64,000 nt of DNA from Variovorax beijingensis. GTDB lineage: Bacteria > Pseudomonadota > Gammaproteobacteria > Burkholderiales > Burkholderiaceae_C. Where the stretch lies: the NCBI RefSeq assembly GCF_007828835.1, contig NZ_VIVL01000001.1, forward strand, positions 558,001-622,000, read 5' to 3'. Position numbers and translations under genes: made by a program. The notes under the pieces were generated by a model that saw only the letters and a list, made by a program, of their open reading frames with translations, was not told the DNA's origin and made no database searches. This document shows positions 8,461 through 16,617 of the stretch, piece after piece (the first letter of the stretch is position 1; the number at the start of each line of letters is the position of its first letter).

Positions 8461-9507
8461 CTACAGCAAAAACCGGTCGCGCTGCGCCTGCGCACATTCG
8501 CCCATCACGGCCAGCGCGCGCTCCACAGTCGGTGTGCCCAGAACGAAGGGGTTCGCGGCCGGCGCAGGCTGCTGGCGCAGGGCGGCGAGCCTGGCCTGCG
8601 AGCCATCGATGTTCGAATGGTTCGACAGCAGCACGTCGACACGCTGGCTCTGCGCGATCGCGCCCATGCGCTGCGTGGCGCCGATGTAGGCGTCCAGCCG
8701 CGGCACGTCCTTGCCGAAGTTGAAGCCCGTGCCGCCCCAGAGCATCGCGCGGTGCTTGCGCCCGCCCGCGCTCACGTCGAACACCGGCGAGATCGTGCCC
8801 ATGGTGTGGCCCGGCGTGAGGTACAGCGTCACGCTGGTGTCGCCGAGCGTGATGCGGTCGCCGTCCTTCACCGAAATGTCGCGCTTGGGCGGTGCGCCCC
8901 AGATCGGCGTCGCGAACTCGAGCCGGGTTTCGGTCATGGTCCAGTCGGCCTCGCTCATCACCACGCGCGCACGGTACTTCTGCGCGAGGTAGCCGGCACC
9001 GCCGTAGTGGTCGCCGTGGCCGTGCGTCACGATCACGTACTTGATCTGCGCCGGGTCGAGCCCCAGCTTGCGCATGCCGCCTTCAATGAGCGCCGCGGCC
9101 TCGGCCTCGGTGTTGAGCGCATCGATCAGGATGATCCCCTGCGAGGTCTTGATCGCCCAGGCGCTGACCCAGTCGGCGCCCACGAAGTACAGGTTGTCGA
9201 AGGCCTGGCCCGGCGGCGGCGCGGGCCGGTTGATGAATGCGGTGAGGCTCTTGTCGAGCGCGTCCTGCGGCGGCCGGGCCGCGGGGGCGGGCTGGCACAG
9301 GGTCAGCAGGGGCTTGAGGTCGGTGCCGGCCGCGCGCGTGGCAGTGGCCACGTGGGCCGCCACACTGGCCTCCGAGGGGATGGCGGCCAGCGGCGCGGTG
9401 GTGCCGGGCGGCGTCTGCGCGCAGCCCTGCGCCAGGGCAACAACCGCTGCCAGGGCGGATGTCTTCAGCAGAAAGGCGTTCTTCGAATTCTTGCGCTGTG
9501 CTGCCAT
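8461..9507 (-). CDS. Metallo-beta-lactamase fold hydrolase, subclass B3-like
   Basis: Exported zinc hydrolase of 348 aa. The N terminus is hydrophobic and ends in AQGC (Cys29), a weak lipobox, so it may be a lipoprotein or simply secreted. Zinc ligands of the B3 pattern are all present: H162-x-H164-x-D166-H167 (THGHGDH), H234 in TPGHTMGTIS, and H297 in LSNHSNIDG. B3 enzymes usually carry a Ser after the third ligand strand; here that region reads MLWGGTGFNF. It could be a true beta-lactamase or a related periplasmic hydrolase; the sequence cannot decide. I took the ATG at 9507 (MAAQRK) with a GGAGAC site upstream. Confidence 0.85.
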   Translation of the reverse strand: MAAQRKNSKNAFLLKTSALAAVVALAQGCAQTPPGTTAPLAAIPSEASVAAHVATATRAAGTDLKPLLTLCQPAPAARPPQDALDKSLTAFINRPAPPPGQAFDNLYFVGADWVSAWAIKTSQGIILIDALNTEAEAAALIEGGMRKLGLDPAQIKYVIVTHGHGDHYGGAGYLAQKYRARVVMSEADWTMTETRLEFATPIWGAPPKRDISVKDGDRITLGDTSVTLYLTPGHTMGTISPVFDVSAGGRKHRAMLWGGTGFNFGKDVPRLDAYIGATQRMGAIAQSQRVDVLLSNHSNIDGSQARLAALRQQPAPAANPFVLGTPTVERALAVMGECAQAQRDRFLL

Positions 9508-9566
9508 CGGTGTCTCCGTGCCGTCGGTGCGGCCTGTGGTGGAGACGCCATTCCGCGACGCCGGGC

Positions 9567-10544
9567 TTATTCGATGGTCGCGCCCGAGGCTTGCACGATG
9601 CCCTTCCACTTCTCGTAGTCGGTCTTCAGCAGCGACTCGAACTGTTCGGGCGTCATGCCCTGCGGCTCGGCGCCCTGGGCGATGATGGCGGCCTTCATCT
9701 CGGGCGTGGCCAGCAGCTTGTTGACTTCGGCATTCAGCGTGGCGATCACGTCCTTCGGCGTCTTGGCGGGCACGAAGAGGCCGTACCAGGTGGACACGTC
9801 GAAGCCCTTGTAGCCGAGCTCGGCCACGGTGGGCGTCTCGGGCAGCGAGGTGCTGCGCTTGGCCGAGGTCACGGCCAGCGGGCGCAGCTTGCCCGCCTTG
9901 ATCTGCGCCAGCGCCGAGGGCACCGACGACACCATCAGGTCGACGTTGCCCGCGAGCACGTCCATCATGGCCGCGTTGGAGCCCTTGTAGGGCACGTGGC
10001 GCATCTTGATCTGGGCGGCGCCGTTGAAGATCTCGCCGGCCAGGTGGATGGTGGTGCCGTTGCCCGGCGAGCCGTAGGTGACGGTGTCGGGCGCGGCGCG
10101 CGCGGCTTTCACCACGTCGTCGAGCGTCTTGAACTTCGAGTTGGCCTGCGTGACGATCACCACAGGCGTGTAGGCCACGTGGGCCACGGCCGTGAGGTCC
10201 TTCACCGGGTGGTAGCTCAGGTTCTTGTAGAGCCAGGGCGCGACGACCATGTTGTCCTTCTGACCCATCACGATGTCGTAGCCCGTGGGCGCGGCGCGCG
10301 CGGCCTCCGCAATGCCGATGGTGCCGCCGGCGCCGCCGCGGTTGTCGGGCACCACGGTCCAGTGGTTGGCCTCGGTGAGCTTCTGCGCGACCAGCCGCGC
10401 CAGGATGTCGGTGCCGCCGCCGGGCGGGAAGGGCACGATCATGCGGATGGGCTTGGCGGGGTAGGACTGCGCCTGTGCAGGGGCGGTGAAGGCCAGGGGA
10501 AGTGCCAGCGCGAGGGCCAGCGAGCAGGTGAGCTTGCGGATCAT
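9567..10544 (-). CDS. Bug/TctC-family tripartite tricarboxylate transporter substrate-binding protein
   Basis: Periplasmic binding protein of 325 aa with a signal peptide cut near AQAQ-SYP. The family hallmarks are visible: PIRMIVPFPPGGGTDILARL after the signal, NRGGAGGTIG, YGSPGNGTTIHL and the HVPYKGS loop. Bug proteins bind small carboxylates or related acids. No TctA/TctB membrane genes are nearby, so this is an orphan binding protein that must share a transporter or act as a sensor. The gene stands alone, divergent from the ABC cluster that starts at 10864. Confidence 0.92.
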   Translation of the reverse strand: MIRKLTCSLALALALPLAFTAPAQAQSYPAKPIRMIVPFPPGGGTDILARLVAQKLTEANHWTVVPDNRGGAGGTIGIAEAARAAPTGYDIVMGQKDNMVVAPWLYKNLSYHPVKDLTAVAHVAYTPVVIVTQANSKFKTLDDVVKAARAAPDTVTYGSPGNGTTIHLAGEIFNGAAQIKMRHVPYKGSNAAMMDVLAGNVDLMVSSVPSALAQIKAGKLRPLAVTSAKRSTSLPETPTVAELGYKGFDVSTWYGLFVPAKTPKDVIATLNAEVNKLLATPEMKAAIIAQGAEPQGMTPEQFESLLKTDYEKWKGIVQASGATIE

Positions 10545-10780
10545 GGGTGTTGTCTCTTTATCGGGGCGATTTCAGGGTTGCAGTCTTCGGGCATGACCCC
10601 ACTGCACCAAAGGTGCAGTGTGCCGGAACCCGCGCTCGGCGGATTTCTTCGTTCGCGATGGGCCTCATATCGACTTGCGGGGGGCTCGGGCACTCCGCCA
10701 GTGCGCCCGACGCGCTTTTTTGCACCACGCCTGTGCCGCGAGAACTCATCTTGCCTGGCACGAAACTTGTATGCTTTTTA

Positions 10781-10814
10781 TGCAAGTCACTTGCACAAAT
10801 GCAAGTGACTTGTG
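10781..10814. promoter_or_regulatory. Tandem palindromic operators upstream of the guanidino/ureido cluster
   Basis: Two copies of a 15-bp palindrome, TGCAAGTCACTTGCA at 10781-10795 and TGCAAGTGACTTGTG at 10800-10814, lie 19 bp apart centre to centre. A further half-site ACTTG occurs at 10765-10769. They sit 50 bp before the first gene of the ABC/hydrolase cluster. The rest of the 319-bp gap (10545-10863) shows no gene. The natural candidate ligand is the XRE-cupin regulator encoded in the same cluster. Confidence 0.65.
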
Positions 10815-10863
10815 GAACTCCACCCAACGCACCCGCCTTTACTTCACATTCGAGGGCCTTGTC

Positions 10864-11697
10864 ATGCTGTTCAGTCGCGCATTCGCTGGCGTTCTTTCCC
10901 TGTTCCTGATCGGTGCCGCGCACAGCGCCGACATGCTGGAGACGGTGAAGAGCAAGAAGGAAATCGTCATCGGCACCGAGGCGCAGTTCGCGCCTTTCGA
11001 GTACCTGCAGGACGGAAAGATCGTGGGCTACGGGCCCGACCTCATGCGCCTGATCCTGGCCGACCTGCCGGACGTCAAGGTCAAGCAGTTCGACGTGCCG
11101 TTCCAGGGCATCTTGCCGGGGCTGGCGACCAAGCGCTTCGACTTCGTCGTGACCTCGGTGACGCTCACCAAGGAGCGCGCCGACAAGTTCGCCTTCACCG
11201 TGCCCATCGCCGATGCGACCACTGCGCTGGTCAAGCGCAAGGACGACGCGGCCCTGACCGATCCCGCGGGCATCGCCGGCAAGACGGTCGGCTCGCAAGC
11301 CGGTTCGGCCCAGCTGCGCGCCCTGCAGGAGTACGCGAAGAAGCTGCAGGCCGAAGGCAAGCCGGCGGTCACCATCCGCGAATACGTGAGCTTCGACGAG
11401 GCCTATGCCGACCTCGCTGCCGGCCGGCTGGCAGCGGTGGCGCAGTCGCTGTCCAATCTTGCGACGCTGGTCAAGACGCGCGGCGACGTCTATGCGGTCA
11501 TCCCCGCGCCGATCGGCCCCAAGACCTACTTCGGCTGGGTCGGCCGCAAGGACGCGGACAGCGCGCCGCTGGTCAAGTTCTTCAGCGACGGCATCGCGCG
11601 TGCGCAGAAGAGCGGGCAACTCAAGGCGCTGCAGATGAAGTGGTTCGGCTTCACGATGGATGTGCCCACCGATGCGGTGCCGGTGCCCCAGATGTGA
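10864..11697 (+). CDS. Polar amino acid-type ABC transporter substrate-binding protein
   Basis: 277-aa periplasmic binding protein of family SBP_bac_3. The signal peptide (MLFSRAFAGVLSLFLIGAAHS) ends near Ala-His-Ser-Ala. The motif IVIGTEAQFAPFEYLQDGKIVGYGPDL is the classic ligand-site opening, and GILPGLATKRFDFVVTSVTLTKERA follows as usual. The protein would deliver a charged amino-acid-like ligand to the two permeases next door. It is the first gene after the tandem operators. Given the catabolic genes downstream, a guanidino or ureido acid is a reasonable ligand guess, but that is inference. Confidence 0.92.
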   Translation: MLFSRAFAGVLSLFLIGAAHSADMLETVKSKKEIVIGTEAQFAPFEYLQDGKIVGYGPDLMRLILADLPDVKVKQFDVPFQGILPGLATKRFDFVVTSVTLTKERADKFAFTVPIADATTALVKRKDDAALTDPAGIAGKTVGSQAGSAQLRALQEYAKKLQAEGKPAVTIREYVSFDEAYADLAAGRLAAVAQSLSNLATLVKTRGDVYAVIPAPIGPKTYFGWVGRKDADSAPLVKFFSDGIARAQKSGQLKALQMKWFGFTMDVPTDAVPVPQM

Positions 11698-11750
11698 GCG
11701 AAGCCGCGACCGACACTTAGCCAACGCATAGCCAACGAAGCCCGCCCGCG

Positions 11751-12416
11751 ATGAACGCCGCGACACTCTCCGAGCGCCTGGCCGCCTACCTGCCGGTGCT
11801 GCTGCAGGGCGCCGCCATGACGCTGGCGGTCGCGGTGGCGGCCATCCTGCTGGGCTTCGCGTGGGGCGCCGTGCTGCTGGGCCTGTCGCTGCGCCGCGGC
11901 GGCCGAGGCCTGGTGCCCGCCGCGGTGCGCACCTACCTGAGCTTCTTTCGCGGCACGCCGCTGCTCGTGCAGCTGCTCATGCTGTTCTATTTGCCCAGCG
12001 CCTACGGCATCGACCTGCCGCCGCTGCTGGTGGCCATCGTGGCGCTGGGCCTGAACTCCGCCGCGTTCCAGTGCGAGATCCTGCGAGCCGGCCTGGTCGC
12101 GGTGCCGGCAGGGCAGATCGAGGCCGCAGCCTCGTTCGGCATCTCGCCATCGCGCATCTTCAGGCACGTGCAACTGCCGCAGCTTGCGCGGGCAGTGTGG
12201 CCGGCGGTGGTGTCGGAGGGCATCGATGTCGTGAAGAGCTCGGCCATCGTCTCCGTGATTTCGGTGGCCGACCTCGCGCGCGGCGGCCGGCAGATCGTGG
12301 CGTCCAACTTCAGGCCACTGGAGGTGTACCTGTCAGTGGGGGCCTGCTACCTGCTGATGACTGGTGCGGTACTGCTGCTGGGCAGCTGGCTGCGCAGCCG
12401 GATGGGGCGCACATGA
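11751..12416 (+). CDS. Amino acid ABC transporter permease (first)
   Basis: 221-aa HisM/GlnP-type membrane permease. It has a hydrophobic N terminus (LLQGAAMTLAVAVAAILLGF), the family phrase SFFRGTPLLVQLLMLFY and the EAA loop GQIEAAASFGISPSRIF with following PQLARAVWPAV. About five membrane helices are predicted. The ATG lies 53 bp after the binding-protein stop, and the stop overlaps the ATG of the second permease (ATGA). The two permeases form the channel. Confidence 0.93.
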   Translation: MNAATLSERLAAYLPVLLQGAAMTLAVAVAAILLGFAWGAVLLGLSLRRGGRGLVPAAVRTYLSFFRGTPLLVQLLMLFYLPSAYGIDLPPLLVAIVALGLNSAAFQCEILRAGLVAVPAGQIEAAASFGISPSRIFRHVQLPQLARAVWPAVVSEGIDVVKSSAIVSVISVADLARGGRQIVASNFRPLEVYLSVGACYLLMTGAVLLLGSWLRSRMGRT

Positions 12417-13078
12417 TCGATTTTTCGCTGCTCGGCGAGCTGCTGCCTGCCTTCGGCGCCGCGGCTTGGCGCACGGTGATGCTCACGCTCACCGGCCTGG
12501 CGGGCGGCCTCGTCGTCGGCTTCTGCTTTCATGCGCTGCGCGAAACCGGGTGGCGCGCGGCGGCGTGGCTCTACTGGGGCTACACGGGCATCTGGCGCGG
12601 CGTACCGTTCCTGATCCATCTCTTCATCGTGTACTTCGGTCTGCCGAATGCGGGCATCTCGCTCGACCCCTTCGCTGCCGCGGGCCTGACGCTGGCGGTC
12701 TACGGCGGCGCGTACTTCGCAGAGATATTTCGCGCCTGCTGGCAAAGCATTCCGCGCGGGCAGATCGAGGCCGGCCGCTGCATGGGGCTGTCGTCGCGGC
12801 AGATATTCACCACCATCGAGTGCCCGCAAGCCCTGCGCGCCAGCCTGCCGTTGATCGCGAGCCAGACCATCCTGCTGATGAAGGAGTCCGCGCTGGCCTC
12901 CGTCATCACCTACCCGGAGCTGACGATGACGGCGGGCAAGGTCGTGTCCGAGCAGTTCGTCTATGTCGAACCCTACCTGCTGCTGGCACTGAGCTATTTG
13001 GGGGCTCTCGCTGCTCATCAACCGCGCGGCCAGGGCGCTGCGTACGCGTTCGGCCCTCTGAGAAGCCTCCCTCCATGA
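12413..13078 (+). CDS. Amino acid ABC transporter permease (second), apparent C-terminal frameshift
   Basis: HisQ/HisM-type permease of 221 aa as read, with YTGIWRGVPFLIHLFIVYFGLP and the EAA loop GQIEAGRCMGLSSRQIF. The last ~25 residues (GALAAHQPRGQGAAYAF) are not permease-like. Dropping one G from the G5 run at 13000-13004 restores the expected end GLSLLINRAARALRTRSAL with a stop at 13059-13061, just before the next ATG at 13075. So there is a one-base insertion, either a real slippage mutation or a sequencing error in a homopolymer. The conserved core and coupling loop are intact, so the protein may still work. Confidence 0.85.
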   Translation: MIDFSLLGELLPAFGAAAWRTVMLTLTGLAGGLVVGFCFHALRETGWRAAAWLYWGYTGIWRGVPFLIHLFIVYFGLPNAGISLDPFAAAGLTLAVYGGAYFAEIFRACWQSIPRGQIEAGRCMGLSSRQIFTTIECPQALRASLPLIASQTILLMKESALASVITYPELTMTAGKVVSEQFVYVEPYLLLALSYLGALAAHQPRGQGAAYAFGPLRSLPP

Positions 13079-13893
13079 ACGCACCCGTGACCATCCCCAT
13101 CGTTTCCATGCGCGGCGTCGGCAAGTCCTTCGGCGACAACCGCGTGCTGGCCGGCATCGACCTGGACGTCCGCAAGGGCGAGGTCGTTTCGCTCATCGGG
13201 CCCTCGGGTTCGGGCAAGACCACGCTGCTGCGCTGCATGAACTTTCTCGAAGCCTACGACGAGGGCGAGGTCCGCATTCGTGGTGCGCTGCTCGGCTACC
13301 GCAGGAACGCGGCCGGTGCATTGGCGCGCGAGAGCGAGCGGATCATTGCCGAGGTGCGTGCGCCGGTCGCCATGGTGTTCCAGCAGTTCAACCTGTGGCC
13401 GCACATGACGGTGCTGGCCAACGTGATGGCGCCGCTGACGCTGGCCAAGGGCCTGCGCGAGGACCAGGCCCGCGCCGTGGCCGGCGAGGCGCTGGCGCGC
13501 GTGGGCATGTCGGCCAAGGCCGACGCGCGGCCGCCCAACTTGAGCGGCGGGCAGCAACAGCGCGTGGGCATCGCGCGGGCACTGGCGGTCGGGCCCGAGG
13601 TGATGCTGCTCGACGAACCGACCTCGGCACTCGACCCCGAACTGGTCGACGAGGTGCTCGAGGTCATCAAGTCGCTCTCGCGCGGCGGCATGACGATGAT
13701 CATGGTGACGCACGAGATGAGCTTCGCGGCCGAGGTGTCGGACCGCATCGTGTTCATGGAGAAGGGCCGCATCGTGACGATCGGCACTCCGCGTGAGGTG
13801 ATCCACCAGCCGACGCATCCGCGGATCCAGTCCTTTCTCCAGCCCTGGATTCGCCGCAGCCTGAACAACACCGCGATGGGGAGCGTGCAATGA
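13075..13893 (+). CDS. Polar amino acid-type ABC transporter ATP-binding protein
   Basis: 272-aa ATPase of the GlnQ/HisP class. Walker A GPSGSGKTT, Q-loop FQQFNLWPHMTVL, signature LSGGQQQRVGIARAL, Walker B VMLLDEPTSALD and the switch His in MVTHEMSFA are all present. The ATG lies inside the overrunning tail of the frameshifted permease and 14 bp past that gene's restored stop. The stop overlaps the ATG of the M20 hydrolase (ATGA), tying transport to catabolism in one transcript. Confidence 0.95.
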   Translation: MNAPVTIPIVSMRGVGKSFGDNRVLAGIDLDVRKGEVVSLIGPSGSGKTTLLRCMNFLEAYDEGEVRIRGALLGYRRNAAGALARESERIIAEVRAPVAMVFQQFNLWPHMTVLANVMAPLTLAKGLREDQARAVAGEALARVGMSAKADARPPNLSGGQQQRVGIARALAVGPEVMLLDEPTSALDPELVDEVLEVIKSLSRGGMTMIMVTHEMSFAAEVSDRIVFMEKGRIVTIGTPREVIHQPTHPRIQSFLQPWIRRSLNNTAMGSVQ

Positions 13894-15218
13894 AGGCCAT
13901 CGACATCATGAGGGCCAACGCCGTCGCGGACGACGTGGCTGGTGCGGTCGCTGCCGCGAGCCTCGACGCGCGCCTGCGCGGGCTGGCGGTGCACGGCGGC
14001 GCGGCCACAGGCGGCGTGGCGCGCCAGGCACTGAGCACGCCGGAGCTTGCGGCGCGGCGCTGGCTGGTGCAGCCCTTCGGGCAACGACCCGGCTACCGCG
14101 TCGGCATCGATGCGGCGGCCAACGTGTTCGTGCGCCGCGACGGCCAGGATGCGGGCCTTGCGCCCGTGATGACCGGCAGCCACATCGACACCCAGCCCCT
14201 GGGTGGCTGGCTCGACGGCGCCTTTGGTGTCGCGGCGGGGCTGGAAGTATTCGATGCGCTCGACCGGCTCGGTGTGCGCACCCACAGGCCGCTCGACGTG
14301 GTCATGTGGACCAACGAGGAGGGCTCGCGCTTCGCGCCCGGGTTGATGGGTTCGGTGTCCTTCACCGCACCGGAACGCCTGGGGGCATTCCTCGACGCGT
14401 GCGACGGCGAAGGTGTGCGCTTCGAGGCCGCGCGCGATGCGGCGAGAGAAGACTTCCATGCCGAGGCCCGGCGGCAGGGCTGGATCGGCCTCGAGACGCC
14501 GCTGGCGCGTCCCGTCCACAGCTACGTGGAAGCCCACATCGAACAAGGCCCCGTGCTGGAAGCCAACGGCCTGCAGGTGGGCTGCGTGGCGGCGATTCAG
14601 GGCGTGCGCTGGTTTCGCGTCACTGTGCCAGGGCGCAGCGCGCATGCGGGCACCACGCCGCTGGCCGCGCGCGACGACGCGCAGGCCAAGGCGATAGGCA
14701 TGGCCCACGCGCTGCTCGAACACGCGGCGCAGTGCGGCGACGAGCGGCTGCGCGTGACCATCGGGCGCTGGGAATGCAGCCCCGGTTCGATCAACACCAT
14801 TGCCGACCGCGTCGCCTTCACCGTCGATGCCCGCCACCCCGAAGCGGGCGCACTCGATGCCGTTCGCGCGCTGCTCGACGCCACGCTCCCTGCCGGCGGC
14901 CGCATCGAGGTGCTGCAGGACAAGCCCACCGTGCAGTTCGACGGCGCACTCGTGAACCTGACGCGCGAAGCCTGCCTCGCCCTGCGGCTGAGCCACCGCG
15001 ACATGGTGTCCGGCGCCTTCCACGACGCCATGCCGCTGGCGGGCTTCTGCCCTGCCGCGATGCTGTTCGCGCCCAGCTGCGCCGGCATCAGCCATCACCC
15101 GGACGAAGACACCCCCATCGCAGACCTCACGGCCTGTACGCGCGCATTGGCCTGGTGCCTGGTGCGTCTGGCCGAGCCGGTCTTTCCCTCCACCCCTCCC
15201 GAGCACCCCAAGGAATAG
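13890..15218 (+). CDS. M20-family Zn-dependent amidohydrolase (N-carbamoyl-L-amino acid hydrolase / allantoate amidohydrolase type)
   Basis: 442-aa cytoplasmic metallohydrolase. The metal ligands are visible: His98 and Asp100 in TGSHIDTQP, Asp109 in GGWLDGAFGV, and Glu143-Glu144 in TNEEGSRFAPGLMGS. The dimerisation/substrate region has YVEAHIEQGPVLE and GRSAHAGTTPLAAR, and the C-terminal His is in GISHHPDEDT. This set is typical of the hydantoinase/carbamoylase clan, which hydrolyses ureido groups of N-carbamoyl amino acids, allantoate or ureidopropionate to amine, CO2 and ammonia. With a ureohydrolase and DUF1989 protein nearby, a ureido intermediate from a guanidino acid is plausible. Exact substrate unknown. 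Confidence 0.9.
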   Translation: MKAIDIMRANAVADDVAGAVAAASLDARLRGLAVHGGAATGGVARQALSTPELAARRWLVQPFGQRPGYRVGIDAAANVFVRRDGQDAGLAPVMTGSHIDTQPLGGWLDGAFGVAAGLEVFDALDRLGVRTHRPLDVVMWTNEEGSRFAPGLMGSVSFTAPERLGAFLDACDGEGVRFEAARDAAREDFHAEARRQGWIGLETPLARPVHSYVEAHIEQGPVLEANGLQVGCVAAIQGVRWFRVTVPGRSAHAGTTPLAARDDAQAKAIGMAHALLEHAAQCGDERLRVTIGRWECSPGSINTIADRVAFTVDARHPEAGALDAVRALLDATLPAGGRIEVLQDKPTVQFDGALVNLTREACLALRLSHRDMVSGAFHDAMPLAGFCPAAMLFAPSCAGISHHPDEDTPIADLTACTRALAWCLVRLAEPVFPSTPPEHPKE

Positions 15219-15222
15219 AACC

Positions 15223-15930
15223 ATGGAACATCCGTCCTCCGCTTCCCCCGCCGCCGTGGCCGACAACGGCGAACCCGTCGGCGCGAACAACACGCTGCGC
15301 GAACCCGTGTCCGCCGACGGCACGCCCGAACTCGGCAAGGTCTACGAAGTGCCGGCGCGCAACGGCCGCGCCGTGCGGCTGGCCAAGGGCCAGGTGATCC
15401 GCGTCATCAACACGCACGGCAGCCAGGTGTGCGACTTCTGGGCCTTCAAGGCCGACGACCTGAGCGAGTTCATGTCGATGGAGCACGCGCGCGCCGTGAT
15501 CGACCGCATCATCCCCAAGGCCGGCGACCCGCTGGCCACCAACCGCCGCCGGCCCATCATGACCCTGCTGGCCGACACCTCGCCCGGCGTGCACGACACG
15601 CTCATGGCCGCCTGCGACGCCTACCGCTACCAGAACCTGGGCGTGGCGGACTATCACGACAACTGCGCCGACAACATGCGAATGGCGCTGAAAGCCATTG
15701 GCCTGCGCGCGCGCGAGGTGCCGCAGCCGCTCAACCTCTGGATGAACATTCCGGTGGCCGCCGATGGCGGCGTAGACTGGCTCCCGCCCGTTTCCAAGGC
15801 AGGGGACTACGTGGACCTTCGCGCCGAAATGGACTGCGTCGCCGTGATGTCGGCCTGCCCGCAGGACATCATTCCGATCAACGACAACCGCCCGGTCGAA
15901 GTGCACTTCACCGTGATGGCGAATGCCTGA
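15223..15930 (+). CDS. DUF1989 (urea carboxylase-associated) family protein
   Basis: 235-aa soluble protein of the DUF1989 family. Members of this family include subunits of carboxyguanidine deiminase (CgdAB) that work with guanidine/urea carboxylases. Likely metal-site residues are conserved-looking: Cys70 in GSQVCDFWAF, His88 in SMEHAR, His145 and Cys148 in DYHDNCADNM, and Cys212 in SACPQDIIPIN. The N-terminal ~25 residues look unstructured. The gene starts 4 bp after the M20 hydrolase. No carboxylase gene is in the window, so the protein here may act alone on another C-N substrate, for example as a guanidino-acid deiminase. That function is inference. Confidence 0.85.
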   Translation: MEHPSSASPAAVADNGEPVGANNTLREPVSADGTPELGKVYEVPARNGRAVRLAKGQVIRVINTHGSQVCDFWAFKADDLSEFMSMEHARAVIDRIIPKAGDPLATNRRRPIMTLLADTSPGVHDTLMAACDAYRYQNLGVADYHDNCADNMRMALKAIGLRAREVPQPLNLWMNIPVAADGGVDWLPPVSKAGDYVDLRAEMDCVAVMSACPQDIIPINDNRPVEVHFTVMANA

Positions 15931-15965
15931 CCTTCCCGGCACGAGGCCGGCCTCCTGACCACTCC

Positions 15966-16601
15966 ATGCGCACTGCCAAGACAACGAAGAAAAACACCGC
16001 CGACAGCAGCGCCCCGCTGCCTGACGACGACTCGCTCGCATTCACCGCGCTCGGGCCGCGGCTCAAGCATGCGCGCATGGTGCGCAGCCTCACGCTGAAG
16101 GCACTTGCTGATGCGGCCGGCTGCTCCGAAAGCCTGCTGTCGCGGGTGGAGCGCGGCCAGGTCATGCCGTCGCTGGCCAACCTGCACCGCCTGGCGCGCG
16201 CGCTCGACACCAACGTGGCCGAGCTCACGGCCGCCTTCGCGCCGCCCAGCTCGCCAGTGACGCGCGCGGCCGAGCGGCCGGTGATCGAGTTCACGGGCGC
16301 GCGCGGCAAGAAGAGCGGCGTGAAGCTCGAGCGCGTGATCGTGCCCATCCGGGGCCAGCTGATGCAGGCCGACATCCACGTGCTCGAGCCCAAGGCCGAA
16401 AGCCTGGAGCAGATCGCGCATTCCGGCGAGGAGGTGGGCTACGTGATCGAAGGCGAATTCGAGCTGCGCTTGCGCGACGAGGTCTACCGGCTCTCCACCG
16501 GCGACTCGTTCTACTTCTCCAGCGACGTTCCGCACAGCTACCGAAATCCCGGCAAAACGCCGGCCCGCGTGCTGTGGGTCAACACTCCCGCCACCTTCTG
16601 A
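15966..16601 (+). CDS. XRE-family regulator with C-terminal cupin domain
   Basis: 211-aa regulator. The helix-turn-helix spans about residues 28-85 (LGPRLKHARMVRSLTLKALADAAGCSESLLSRVERG, in pieces), and a cupin fills 130-205 (HSGEEVGYVIEGEFELRLRDEVYRL, SFYFSSDVPHSYRNPG). Such regulators (PuuR-like) usually bind a small metabolite of the pathway they control. It sits inside the catabolic cluster, between the DUF1989 gene and the ureohydrolase gene. It is the best candidate to bind the tandem palindromes at 10781-10814. Confidence 0.92.
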   Translation: MRTAKTTKKNTADSSAPLPDDDSLAFTALGPRLKHARMVRSLTLKALADAAGCSESLLSRVERGQVMPSLANLHRLARALDTNVAELTAAFAPPSSPVTRAAERPVIEFTGARGKKSGVKLERVIVPIRGQLMQADIHVLEPKAESLEQIAHSGEEVGYVIEGEFELRLRDEVYRLSTGDSFYFSSDVPHSYRNPGKTPARVLWVNTPATF

Positions 16602-16617
16602 TTTCAATCGAGACCTC

